A DNA stretch of 64,000 bases from Crossaster papposus (Eukaryota; Echinodermata; Asteroidea; Velatida; Solasteridae): assembly GCA_037893245.1 (NCBI GenBank), contig JBAIAA010000451.1, forward strand, positions 248,001 to 312,000, in the 5' to 3' direction. Under the pieces are notes generated by a model that saw only the letters and a program-made list of their open reading frames with translations, searched no databases and was not told the DNA's origin. Shown piece by piece: positions 55,201-62,810 of this stretch. The position numbers and the translations under genes were made by a program. Each line of letters begins with the position of its first letter. The stretch's first letter is position 1.

Positions 55201-58200
55201 TCCACACTTTCCCCTGTAGCCCACACCTCGAGTGACCTTTTTGCCTTGTGATAGGCGATTTGCAAACAAGAAAGCTCTCCGAATGCTCAATTCTAATTGT
55301 TTTCATTTGGGCAATAGGTCAGATGGTGTGGATGGACTCGGAACAGAAGATGGTCTTCCTGTGCTCGCCGCGCCTCACCAAGCTAGAGGACCTGAGGGAG
55401 CGGGGCTTACACTTCTCCGACATCGCGCCCCACGACATCACGCGGGATCTGATCCTGTTCAACCAGCAGCGCATCGCCGAGGTGGAGCTATCCAGGCAGC
55501 TGGAGCAGAAGAAAGAGGAGCTAAGGCTGTTGATGAGGGACCTGGCCGAGGAGAAGAAGAAAACAGAAGCCTTGCTTTACTCAATGCTGCCCCGAGAGGT
55601 TGCCAACGAGCTGCGGGAGGGACGCAATGTCACGGCAGGTAAACCCATTTACACTATAGCAAAGGACATGATGTAATTTTGCAGTAAGGGCGGACACGGC
55701 CAAGAGCAGGTTTAAATGTAAACAAAATTACATCTAAATGCTCCAAATTCACACCCTTGTCCAAATTCACATCCTGGATCAAGTCGTTACAAAATCTAAT
55801 TCACTTTCCCTAAACATAATTGGTGTACCTACAATTCAAGCTGCCCACCTTTAAAAACAGATGCAAAGTTTGTTCTTTGGCATAAGAACTTGGTCACAAT
55901 AGGGTTTGAAGAATTATAACGCAAGCCAATAATTCCCTTCTGAACGGTTTCTTTAACAGGGGAATTTCCGCAAGTAACTATTCTTTTTAGTGACGTGGTG
56001 CACTTCACTGACATGTGCAGCCAGTGCCACCCAATTCAAATCGTCCACCTACTAAATAATATGTACACCCGATTCGATCAACTCACCAACGTCTGCGGCG
56101 TCTACAAGGTAACAACCAATCTGTCTTTTCATTATTTGTAAACCAAATTGAAAATTACTCTAGGAAAATAAATTAACCCTGCGACGTGCCACCGCACTTT
56201 TTTTCGAAGTCGCTTCGCCGTAAAAAAAACAATTGATTTGTCATCGTTTGTTAAAAAAAATATCATATTACATGTATTTCTAGTTCAAAACATGCCGAAT
56301 AACATGGTAAGTGCCGCTTGAACCCTGGTTGAACCGGCGACACAGCTTTTAGGAAAGCAAAGTGCTGCCCCACGAGTATCCCATTACTTTGTGTACATAA
56401 AGGGGCCTCTTAGGTCTGGATTTTCAAGACCTACCCAAGCAATTAATCATGCTATTGTTGCCTTGCCCCATTCAACACCAGCTGGGATCGAATATATTCA
56501 GACACTATGGGAAAGTACTGTGTTGACATATAAAGCCATAATACCGAACAGCTTGGGGGTTACACACGAAATACAACCGACTTTAAAGTACGGACGCGCG
56601 TAAAAACAAAATGGCCGCACGTCGCAAGGTTAATGATGTCACCATGGCTACACGCGTGCATGAACTACATGTATAGGCATTTTCACAACAGGAAGTGATT
56701 GCAAGACTGCTTTGTCATTAGGTGGAGACCATTGGAGATGCATACATGGTTGTTGGAGGTCTCCCTGTGGAAACTGATTCACATGCTCAGCGAGTAGCAA
56801 GCTTCGGCCTCCAGCAGCTGAAAGCCTCGTGTGAGGTTCTATCGCCAATTAACGGAGATCCTATCCAGGTATAGGGAAGACGTGATGCGATACGCTCTGC
56901 ATCATGTTTAAACCTGCAGTACGCCTGACACTAAACTCTTATCTGACACTAAAATCCCATCTGACACTAAACTCCCTGTGACATTATTCCTTCTGTCATG
57001 CTGTCGTTTTGAAGAAAATAATAAAATACTATCATTTCCAAGGATGCGTCTTATCTTAGAGACAAATTTTATGAAATGTTTATTATTTTAGTAGTTGGTT
57101 TGTAATTTGTAAATGGTACGCGCCCGCATTGAAATGGCGCACACTCCCACACATGGGCGCTATTTTATATTAGGCCGTGTCCGAAACGAGTGTCTAGAGC
57201 TATACGGTCTGCGTCTACAGCTACAGCTACGTCTACGTAGGCACTAAGGCAAATGAAATTCGGACGCGGCTACGGTAGAGCTTATATTACAGCTAGTTAT
57301 TGCGCCCCCAAGCGATGCTTGAATGTGTGTTGGCAAAATTACGATGTAAGAATTTACAACAATTATCGTCTGCTAGATGTTACGCAATGTTTGTTTACAG
57401 CCGGTCGGAATACCTGTTAGTTTCAATTCAATGTAACGGAAATTTGCTTCAAGATTAACGTTAGTGCTGCCGCCATTTTGTTTTGCCTGAGCTAGACAAC
57501 TTCTTTTACGGCCAGATTTTTGTGACGTTGTAGCCGTAGCTGTAGCTCTAGGCGGCATTTCGGACAGCGCTACAAAATGGCCGCCGTAGACATTAGCCGT
57601 AGCCGTAGCTCTAGACACCCGTTTTGGACACGGCCTTAGTCGGTTCAGTGCGTGACACGCGCTTAGCTGGATTAGGCTGAACGAGAACGTATCCCGAATG
57701 CCAATTGTTACCGCAATTTATATTATGATTCGGCAAAATGTGAATTGAAATAGATACCGGTATGTTATATACACAGAGATAAACTCCACAGGTTAGTAAA
57801 TTGTCAAGCACCTTTATTTTAGGCTTTGAGCACTGTTGCTGCTTCAAATGATACTAACGCACAACTGATTGTCTGGAAAAACCTTTCCACATCTACTTGG
57901 TTTTAAGGGAGAAACACGACTCTCTTCACATAGAAAAGATGACACCTAGAATACAAAAGACAACATTTACATTAAGGGTTACATATTATTGGTTCGACCA
58001 ACATAGGAATGGGCATGATGTGATTTTGCATTTAAAGTGGACAGGACCAGTATAGCAGGTTGGGGTTTCAACAAAAGAATTCTAAAATCACATTCAAATG
58101 TCCCAAATGTACACCCTCTCCCCAATTCACATACTGGATAAGGTCGTTGAAATCGACATTCACGTGAATTGGGTGTGAATTTGGACTTGAACAACTTAAC

Positions 58201-60128
58201 TCGGGATGTGAATTTGGACGAAGATGTGAATTTAGGGGGATTTGGATGTGATTTTGAAAATTTGTTGAAATCACATTCTACTACTGGCCGTGTCCGCCAT
58301 AAATGCAAAATCACACCATGCCCCTTCCTAGTGTAACAGTTTCTTGATTTGCCCTAATTTAGATTCGAATAGGGATACACACAGGGCCAGTTGTAGCGGG
58401 CGTGGTCGGCCTAAAGATGCCGCGGTATTGTCTCTTTGGGGACACCGTCAACACGGCATCGCGGATGGAGAGCATGGGAATGCCGGGGAAGGTGCATACG
58501 AGCGAGGCAGTTGTACGGTGAGAATTCAATAGACTTTATGCATAGCGGCCATCTTAGAGATCATTTTCTGTATAATGAATGATGGGAATTGCCCTCTAAT
58601 ATGGCTGCTACGCGGTCTATAAGCCAGTTCGGTATTCCAACTGCGCATGTGCACAACCAGGTTCGACGATGTTTCTTCGGGGGAAAACGCAGCCGGGCAG
58701 AATGCACTCAAGGCTATGGGGGACGTGGTAACCAATTCTGCATTCTGTGCATTTTACTTCGTGCCATCGGAAAGACGATGGAAACATTTGTTCGAACACA
58801 TGTTTGGACACACAATTCGCCTGAAAACACTTCGCTGTCCAAACGTTTGTCGAAAAAAAGTTACTTTAGAACACGACGATCTCTTTGAATTAGTTGGTAC
58901 CCGTCATGATTTTGCGCGCATACGATGAAATGTTTACCTCGAAGGAAAAATCGTTAAGTCTTCATGTGAGCGTGCGCAGTTGGAATACGAAATTATCCCC
59001 CTTATAGACACTTGGTGGCAGCATACCAAAAGAGGCTAATGTGCATAAGGCTGTGTCTGGAACGGGCTTTCGGAGTTACGGCTACGGATATTGCTAGCAT
59101 TCCAAGCGTATAGTTGTAACACCAGTAAACAGCATGATGTGATTTTGCATTAAAAACTGACACGGTCCTTAGCAGGATATGATTTCAACAAAATATTTTC
59201 AAAATCACATCCAAATGCTCCAAATTCACGTTCTCAGTCCAAATTCACATCCTGGGTTAAGTCGTTAAGATTGACATCTAGTGGCTTCACATCCGCCTAA
59301 CCCAGGATGTGAAATTGGACTGAAGATATGAATTTGGAGAGTTTAAATGTGATTTTGGGAAATCTTAAGGACCGCATCCACTTTAAATGCAAAATTGTAT
59401 CATACCTCGTCACCGACACCACGAACTGACACCCTCTGCATCACATGTGTACAAAAAAAATTCAAGAAATAAAAAAAAAAAATTATTGCCGAATTTTATC
59501 ATTTTGCGTCATGAAGTATAACATGGCGAAGTTGTTTTTTTCTTGAATCGTCTTAATTTGCTTATTTTTATTGGCGAGTTTTTTCAGAAATTAGTCCATT
59601 CTGGCGTTTTTTGGTTCCACGAAGTAACACTGCACTCAGTGTCAGTTCGTGAAAACGAAATTGCGAGGGCGCGCTGTGAAAAGGATTTCACGAACTAGCG
59701 CTGTCTATACAACGTACCCAGGGCAATGTTGTGTTACGCCGTGTATACGTATGTCATGTGTCCTTTTCCTAGTGTAATGGGCGCACATCTAGACAATAGC
59801 TCTAGACGCGACCATATTCTAGTTCAAATACCACTGAATAAAGTTACTGCCGACTTCAAGTCGATACATGGAGACGGTCAACTTTGTCTAAGTCGGTGTT
59901 ATTTATTCCGAATCTGTTATACAGACTTATTACAGTCATGTACTATGTGCGGGGTCCGCGTGTGTTTTTTTGTTTAAAGGGCCGTCGAGAAAACAGACGA
60001 GCGGTTCATCTTCTCGTCGCGAGGCGACATCGAGGTCAAAGGTAAAGGCAAGATGCGGACCTACTTTCTGTGTGGTAAGCAGAAAGACGAAGGGGGTGAC
60101 GTCATGAACAATGAACGAATGATCGAAG
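43166..60128 (+). CDS. gucy1b2: Soluble guanylate cyclase, beta-2-like subunit (10 exons; both ends incomplete)
   Basis: Converts GTP to cGMP in the cytosol in response to NO (or another gas) bound to haem. Exons: 43166-43239, 44816-44910, 46472-46735, 48440-48612, 51596-52004, 55318-55638, 55960-56108, 56722-56868, 58363-58517, 59980-60128; every splice phase agrees. With the initiator Met as residue 1, about 646 residues are seen: H-NOX (1-185), HNOBA (204-339 and on), coiled coil (about 400-425), cyclase domain (447-630). Haem ligand His103 and Y133-x-S135-x-R137 are present. The cyclase keeps metal Asp458 and Asp502, guanine-selecting Glu498 and Cys568, and Asn575/Arg579, so a homodimer could be active, as proposed for beta-2 and insect atypical subunits; beta-1 lacks the metal Asp residues. 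[19 protein letters not shown] resembles beta-2. The start Met and C-terminal tail lie outside these exons. Confidence 0.92.
43506..43952. mobile_element. Foldback element, truncated relative of 29666-30534
   Basis: Starts TGCTAGGTTCCTACTATCAC and follows the right arm and core of the CACGATT-word element in inverted orientation, including ATCTGATTGTGGGTTGTAGT and CCCGTCGGGGTCCAATCGTG. Stops after GATCACTCGATCCCG. Lies in the intron after the first recognised cyclase exon. Confidence 0.75.
44126..44733. mobile_element. Long-palindrome MITE, family D copy 1
   Basis: Ends TAGGAACGGGTATGATGCG/CATGCGCTTTCCTA. The arms carry TTTTGCATTCAAAGCG and ATCACATCCAAATGCTC words with their complements, giving a near-complete hairpin. 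A family A element (44284-44596) sits in the middle with a TTAA duplication. Immediately 5' of the 44816 exon. Confidence 0.8.
44284..44596. mobile_element. TTAA-target MITE, family A copy e
   Basis: AGGTTGGATACACTATTGG to GGTGTATCCTACCT, TTAA at 44280-44283 and 44597-44600. Inserted in family D copy 1, whose unfilled sequence (CGACTTAACCCAGG) confirms TTAA as the duplicated target. The central palindrome is deleted here. Confidence 0.9.
44816..44910 (+). CDS. gucy1b2: Cyclase exon: H-NOX helices
   Basis: Acceptor CTTGTCAG (44815), donor TTAG|GTAGGT. Encodes [20 protein letters not shown] and on to [10 protein letters not shown]. The first base completes Arg and the last base starts Gly. Matches the beta-subunit region ending AAA..L. 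Confidence 0.85.
44986..45452. mobile_element. TTAA-target MITE, family B copy 2
   Basis: CCCTGCGACGTGCCACCGC to GCACGTCGCAAGG, TTAA at 44982-44985 and 45453-45456. 467 bp, closely similar to the copies at 7289 and 56177 and in the same orientation. Within a cyclase intron. Confidence 0.9.
45739..46106. mobile_element. TTAA-target MITE, family A copy f
   Basis: AGGTAGGATACATCATTTGC to ATGATGTACCCTACCT, right TTAA at 46107-46110, left target decayed to CCTA. Contains the GCGATCGCCGGACGGCGATCG core. Within a cyclase intron. Confidence 0.85.
46118..46327. mobile_element. Long-palindrome MITE, family D copy 2
   Basis: TCACATGATGTGTTCTTGC to AAATTCACATCATGCCCTTA, with TTGCATTCAAAGCGGACACA and complement as arms. 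210 bp, shorter than other copies. About 145 bp before the 46472 exon. Confidence 0.75.
46472..46735 (+). CDS. gucy1b2: Cyclase exon: H-NOX haem ligand and YxSxR
   Basis: Acceptor CGTCATCAG (46471) after a pyrimidine tract, donor GTCAG|GTACG. Encodes [24 protein letters not shown] (proximal haem His103), PSFRAE and HYFSVRRGL (YxSxR clamp for haem propionates). The frame is open further upstream to an ATG at 46429, but phase and homology favour the acceptor. Confidence 0.93.
46993..48365 (+). repeat. 16-bp GC-rich minisatellite, about 86 units
   Basis: Six units of CGCCACTCCGCCCGGG (46993-47088), then about 80 of CGCCAATTCGCACCGG (47089-48365), with no length change between them. Only one variant unit was noticed (AGCC for CGCC at 47377), so the array is young or homogenised. 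Each unit contains the palindrome GGCGCC across the junction and four or more CpG. Lies in a cyclase intron and ends 74 bp before the 48440 exon. Long frames through it ([16 protein letters not shown] and others) are by-products of a stop-free repeat. Confidence 0.95.
48440..48612 (+). CDS. gucy1b2: Cyclase exon: H-NOX C-terminus
   Basis: Acceptor AACGCAAG (48439), donor CAGGAG|GTAAGG. Encodes [20 protein letters not shown], then [15 protein letters not shown], closing the H-NOX fold. The acceptor lies 74 bp after a 1.4-kb minisatellite. Phase 1 in, 0 out. Confidence 0.9.
48676..48820. repeat. Small imperfect inverted repeat (CCGTGT ends)
   Basis: CCGTGTTTAAATT and AAAATTCGGACACGG form loose ends; TGTGACTTCGG and CCGAAGTCACAG are inner arms, GTTGCTGT/GCAACAGCA follow. 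Probably a short relative of the TTA foldback group. Follows a cyclase exon by about 60 bp. Confidence 0.5.
49144..49707 (-). CDS. THAP-domain protein, single exon, nested antisense
   Basis: 187 residues from ATG at 49707 ([13 protein letters not shown]) to TAG at 49144. Residues 1-90 form a THAP zinc-binding DNA-binding domain: C-x4-C near the start, the invariant Trp in [12 protein letters not shown]-x2-H in LICSAHF and the closing P-x-x-P-like SIPTL. THAP proteins bind specific DNA and act in transcription or derive from P-element transposases. The rest is Ser/Glu/Pro-rich, with no coiled coil or HCF-binding motif recognised. The frame also extends 33 codons upstream to 49806, but that part lacks THAP similarity and the domain normally starts at Met. 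Lies in the cyclase intron 48613-51595. Could be a functional intronless gene or a captured transposon domain. Confidence 0.75.
   Translation of the reverse strand: MPTSCVVGGCTRNCSKNPEIHFVQFPRDPALSKEWVKFVNITRKDFTFSERIRPLICSAHFSEDCVEPSSAFKKSLGLTTKFRLKPGSIPTLKAPNIEIIRTSTTTRPTAFTSAESSATAGSAVAAESSAGELPSSGELPSSLELPSLSSEVPPRNASSSSTLWSSQYSLLSDIFRCFSVENSCTKI
49810..50123. other. Intron sequence upstream of the THAP gene
   Basis: No repeat ends seen. May hold the THAP promoter (transcribed leftward); no TATA box was recognised. Confidence 0.3.
50124..50533. mobile_element. Long-palindrome MITE, family D copy 3
   Basis: TTATGTGATTTTACATTTAAAGCGG to GCAAAATCACATCATGCCC. Contains repeated TTCACATCC and GGATGTGAATTTGG words, with two inner inverted pairs (CACATTCACTGGATATGAAT and others). 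410 bp, in the same intron as the THAP gene. Confidence 0.75.
51061..51215. repeat. C-run and short tandem repeat
   Basis: CCCCCCCACCCCCC tracts (51062-51104), then three units of CCAACTCGGATGATCCTGG type (about 51150-51213) in a cyclase intron. Simple sequence, no gene. Confidence 0.7.
51596..52004 (+). CDS. gucy1b2: Cyclase exon: HNOBA (PAS-like) domain
   Basis: Acceptor GATTTTACAG, donor AGGG|GTGTGT. Encodes [20 protein letters not shown], then [40 protein letters not shown] and KPTISLRG. The HNOBA domain mediates dimerisation and signal relay from H-NOX to the cyclase. GC content is clearly above that of the introns. Confidence 0.93.
52025..52392. mobile_element. TTAA-target MITE, family A copy g
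   Basis: AGAGATAGGATGCACATTGC to GGTTTATCCTACCT, TTAA at 52021-52024 and 52393-52396. It begins 20 bp after a cyclase exon end (52004), leaving almost no intron before it. Central palindrome deleted. Confidence 0.85.
52443..52825. mobile_element. TTAA-target MITE, family A copy h
   Basis: AGACAGGATACACCATTTGC to GGTGTATCCTACCG, TTAA at 52439-52442 and 52826-52829. Opposite orientation to copy g, 46 bp away, so the pair could fold together in RNA. Confidence 0.85.
52830..55317. other. Large cyclase intron with dispersed and direct repeats
   Basis: A stretch starting AAGCATGCATCAGACTAATT occurs at about 53113 and 54295. A 55-bp perfect direct repeat (ACTGTTTTGCAATTGACAAT start) is at about 54239 and 54604. 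Similarity to 9225-9540 is seen around 53795-53990. A tRNA-like B box, GGTTCGAACCC, is at 55052-55062. No further exon was recognised. Confidence 0.45.
55318..55638 (+). CDS. gucy1b2: Cyclase exon: HNOBA end and signalling coiled coil
   Basis: Acceptor GGGCAATAG, donor GGCAG|GTAAAC. Encodes [46 protein letters not shown], then the heptad-rich [20 protein letters not shown] and [14 protein letters not shown] that lead into the cyclase domain. Confidence 0.93.
55665..55790. mobile_element. Long-palindrome MITE, family D copy 4 (half)
   Basis: ACATGATGTAATTTTGCAGT and ATTACATCTAAATGCTCC follow the family arm up to CTGGATCAAGTCGTTA; the second arm is missing. Starts about 27 bp after the 55638 exon end. 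Confidence 0.65.
55960..56108 (+). CDS. gucy1b2: Cyclase exon: first metal Asp
   Basis: Acceptor CTTTAACAG, donor TACAAG|GTAACA. Encodes [19 protein letters not shown] (metal Asp458 in FSDVV) and [20 protein letters not shown]. Phase 1 in, 0 out. Confidence 0.92.
56177..56629. mobile_element. TTAA-target MITE, family B copy 3
   Basis: CCCTGCGACGTGCCACCGC to GCACGTCGCAAGG with TTAA at 56173-56176 and 56630-56633. 453 bp, same orientation as copies 1 and 2. Fills most of the intron between the two exons that carry the metal Asp residues. Confidence 0.9.
56722..56868 (+). CDS. gucy1b2: Cyclase exon: guanine-selecting Glu and second metal Asp
   Basis: Acceptor TTGTCATTAG, donor ATCCAG|GTATAG. 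Encodes [15 protein letters not shown] (Glu498 selects guanine, Asp502 binds metal), [15 protein letters not shown] and [12 protein letters not shown]. Exactly 49 codons, phase 0 both sides. Confidence 0.92.
56869..57169. other. Intron; short CTGACACTAAA tandem
   Basis: Three or four degenerate units of CTGACACTAAAMTCYYAT at about 56925-56985. Nothing else was seen. Confidence 0.5.
57173..57635. mobile_element. Foldback element, TTA target (CTACAGCTACG-word type)
   Basis: Ends GGCCGTGTCCGAAACGAGTG and CGTTTTGGACACGGCC, TTA at 57170-57172 and 57636-57638. TGTCTAGAGCTA/TAGCTCTAGACA inner arms, then runs of GTCTACAGCTACGTCTACG and GCCGTAGCTGTAGC words. Fragments of the same ends are at 59048-59085 and 61672-61703. 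Confidence 0.85.
58004..58332. mobile_element. Long-palindrome MITE, family D copy 5
   Basis: TAGGAATGGGCATGATGTG to CACACCATGCCCCTTCCTA. Arms of TTTTGCATTTAAAGTGGACA and TTGGATGTGATTTTGAAAA type. Ends 30 bp before the 58363 exon, so the branch point and pyrimidine tract lie in or beside it. Confidence 0.8.
58363..58517 (+). CDS. gucy1b2: Cyclase exon: catalytic core with Cys, Asn and Arg
   Basis: Acceptor CCTAATTTAG, donor GTACG|GTGAGA. Encodes [37 protein letters not shown] (Cys568 for guanine, Asn575 and Arg579 for the transition state) and [10 protein letters not shown]. Phase 0 in, 2 out. Confidence 0.93.
58518..59127. other. Intron; inverted repeat around GCGCATGTGCACAACC
   Basis: No exon recognised. 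CCAGTTCGGTATTCCAACTGCGC (58622) and GCGCAGTTGGAATACGAAAT (58974) are inverted, as are GCCCTCTAATATGGC-like parts, suggesting a further foldback element of about 370-450 bp (roughly 58590-59000). Confidence 0.45.
59128..59403. mobile_element. Long-palindrome MITE, family D copy 6
   Basis: CAGCATGATGTGATTTTGC to GCAAAATTGTATCATACC. Arms with ATCACATCCAAATGCTCC and TTTAAATGTGATTTTGGG. In the last seen cyclase intron. Confidence 0.75.
59980..60128 (+). CDS. gucy1b2: Cyclase exon: end of catalytic domain and start of tail
   Basis: Acceptor TGTTTAAAG (59979), donor GAAG|GTATGT. Encodes [40 protein letters not shown] and a hydrophilic start of the C-terminal tail (NNERMIE). Ends in phase 1, so at least one more exon follows; it was not located before 64000. 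Confidence 0.9.
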
Positions 60129-60164
60129 GTATGTGCAGTGACAATGTGCAACGTTCAATACATC

Positions 60165-60367
60165 AGTTCAATACAAAAGATTTCCAAAACCACATCCGCA
60201 GTTCAATTTACATCCGGAATAAGGTCGTTGAAATTCAAGGGGTGTGAACCCATGATGTGAATTTGGAGCATTTGGATGTGATTTTGGAAATCTTTTGTTG
60301 AAATCTAATGAAAGCCTGCTAATGACCGTGTTCGCTTTGAATGCAAAATCACATCATGCCCCTACCT
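60165..60367. mobile_element. Long-palindrome MITE, family D copy 7
   Basis: AATACAAAAGATTTCCAAAA to GCAAAATCACATCATGCCCC; the outer part of the left arm is missing. 36 bp after the 60128 exon end. Confidence 0.7.
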
Positions 60368-60492
60368 ACAGTTTGAGATTGTTCCCCTGATGACACAAGC
60401 ATGACATTTGCACACAGTCAGAGTATGACGATATTTGTGTACAGAACAATCGCAGATTTGTCCTTTAGATAAAAATAGGTAGAAGACCATAG

Positions 60493-61671
60493 TAGACCAG
60501 CAGCCCAGAGCATTTTGATCAAACGAACGAGGTACCAACATCTGAACATAGGAGCATTCATGGTGTAACCTAACATATGCAGATATGGATGTCTGCCGGG
60601 GACCCCCTGCTGCGTGTGGCCCCTGGGGACCTCAGAGAGACCCCCCTCCGGATTAGTTCAGTAATTATGTGTGAATACTGCTTATCACCATGTAACCGCA
60701 TCCAAGAAAAATTGCAGCAGATAATTAATTTGTCTTGCAGTGGCCATTCTGTGCTTTGTGGGATGTACATCTTCATTTAAAATTGGTTTCATGTGGTACA
60801 ATGTACCTCCAATGTTTAATCCCGGCCAAATTTGGGGGCCCTTGTTAAGGCTTTCAAAAGGCCCACAATACACCCCCCCCCCCCCCCCCCCCCCCTCAAA
60901 GCTTTGAAGGGGGGGGGTGTCTGGTGGACCTTAAGCAGCAGAAAATTTGTCTGGTGTGGCGATTTCTGTACTCTGTAGGATGTACCCGATTGTTAAAAAT
61001 TAGTTTCAAGTGGTACTTTCGTTATTTACTCTAGGTCAATTCTGAGATAATGGGGCATATCGGGCACATTTGGGCGCGTCTGGCAGGCCATATGCAGCAG
61101 ATAATTTGTCTTGCACGGGCCTTTCTGTGCTATGTGGGATGTACCTCTTCATTTGAAAATGGTTTCATGTGGTACCTCCAATGTTTGATCTAGGTCAAAT
61201 TTTGGGGCAATTTTGGGGCGCTTTAGGGGCGTCTGGCGGGCCCTTTGCAGCAGACAATTTGTCGGGCAGGGGCCATTCTGTACTCTGTGTGATGTACCTG
61301 TTCATTTTAAACTGGTTTGAGACGGTACCTCCAATGTTTGATCGAGTGCATTTTGGGGGGGTCTCTCTGAGGTCCCCAGGGGCCACACGCAGCAGGGGGG
61401 CCACACGCAGCAGGGGGGCCACACGCAGCAGGGGGGCCACACGCAGCAGGGGGGCCACACGCAGCAGGGGGGCCACACGCAGCAGGGGGGCCACACGCAG
61501 CAGGGGGGCCACACGCAGCAGGGGGGCCACACGCAGCAGGGGGGCCACACGCAGCAGGGGGTCCCCGGCAGACATCCATATCTGTATATGTTAGGTTACA
61601 CCATGAATGCTCCTATGTTCAGATGTGGGTACCTCGTTCGTTTGATCAAAATGCTCTGGGCTGCTGGTCTA
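60493..61671. mobile_element. Inverted-repeat element with asymmetric minisatellite (TAG target)
   Basis: Ends TAGACCAGCAGCCCAGAGC/GCTCTGGGCTGCTGGTCTA, TAG at 60490-60492 and 61672-61674. Arms of about 150 bp match closely, except that the right arm has a 10-unit 18-bp array where the left has one unit. The centre has about four diverged copies of a unit starting GCAGCAGATAATTTGTCTTG (60714, 60935, 61093, 61249). Right flank is a fragment of the 57173 family. Confidence 0.8.
61381..61560 (+). repeat. 18-bp minisatellite, 10 units
   Basis: Perfect GGCCACACGCAGCAGGGG tandem, ten units, inside the right arm of the element 60493-61671. The left arm has the matching single unit at about 60603-60621. 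Six-frame open runs (GATRSR, LLRVAP) are by-products. Confidence 0.95.
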
Positions 61672-62283
61672 TAGCTCTAGACACTCGTTTCGGACACGGC
61701 CTCACTCGGAAAGTGTTGAATTTATCGTATTCGCGCATGGCGCGCTGAACAAGTAACAATGGATTTCATACCAAGTAATGTATTTGTATTAAATAGTACG
61801 CCGTGTTTCTTTGGTTAGATGTTTATAGTGTGGGCAGCACACCCGTTTGACTGCAATCACAAGTCATTTGTGGTGCAATCTGTGCGGTTACACCACCGAC
61901 CGCCTCCTCTATTAGAGTGAGTTAGTCTTGCATACGCACTGTGGACCTCCGAACAATATAGGTCCACACGATGCGGGAAGAGGTTACGGTTTGTGGACTT
62001 GCACACGTCCACAATCCGTTTTTCAGTTTCCGAAAAAGAGCGCTAGAGGAAAAACGGGTTAGGGTTATATATAGAAAAGATAGAAGGGACAGCTGAGAGG
62101 CCCATAATCCAAATTTGAGGGTAAATTTGTTTTGGGGAAGCGAGAAAAATGAGTATTTAGTCAAAGTTTGTTAACTACACGAAGACAAAGGAATGTCCAC
62201 AGTACGTATGTAAGGTAAAGCGAAGTGAGGTGGTTGTGCTGTTGTGACAAAAAATTGGGTATTATAATTGAGAAAAGGCACGA

Positions 62284-62516
62284 TTCTGATTGGTTAATTT
62301 AAATATGACGTCGCTGCTGATTGGTTAATTTAACTGTGACGCTCAGTGCTGATTGGTTTATTTAAATTGACAATTTGATGAGGGGTAGAGGAGACTGTTA
62401 AAACTAGACATTGTAGACGAGGGGTTAATAACTGAAAGAGGTTGAGGTACGGTACATGACGTCACTGGCAGGCTTGGGTAGGCCCAGAGGGATCAATGGT
62501 TACCGTAGATGACGTC
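62284..62516. promoter_or_regulatory. CCAAT-box and CRE cluster
   Basis: Three units of CTGATTGGTTAATTT/CTGATTGGTTTATTT (inverted CCAAT) about 35 bp apart at 62284-62356, the first two followed by TGACGTCG and TGACGCTC. Then two perfect CRE sites TGACGTCA at about 62458 and 62510. A TATATATA stretch lies at 62088 on the left. Looks like an NF-Y/CREB-type promoter or enhancer, but no adjacent coding exon was found; the tandem nature could also be a decayed repeat. Confidence 0.4.
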
Positions 62517-62810
62517 ATAGCTGCGACCCCACCTAACCTGCAATTTGGTTGGCTCTTACACCACCGGTTCAGCATAAATTGACCATTTACGTGTTAAGAT
62601 TGAATAATATCTGGTACACTGACTTGTTCGTGTGGCTTGGCACAGTTTAACTTTAAATTTTCAAGACCATGAGACACTGTTGCTATATCACGTGATTCGG
62701 GGCAAGCCTTACGCTAGCAACCCTATAAGCTCTGGAATGGTCTGGTGTCTTTGTACCATTTTCAACCATTGTGAACAATGCATTGGTGCTTTAATGTACT
62801 TTAACAAAAA

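Noticed and set aside
61169..61594. 141-codon GATRSR and 126-codon LLRVAP frames
   Set aside because: Translations of the 18-bp minisatellite and its flanks within an inverted-repeat element.
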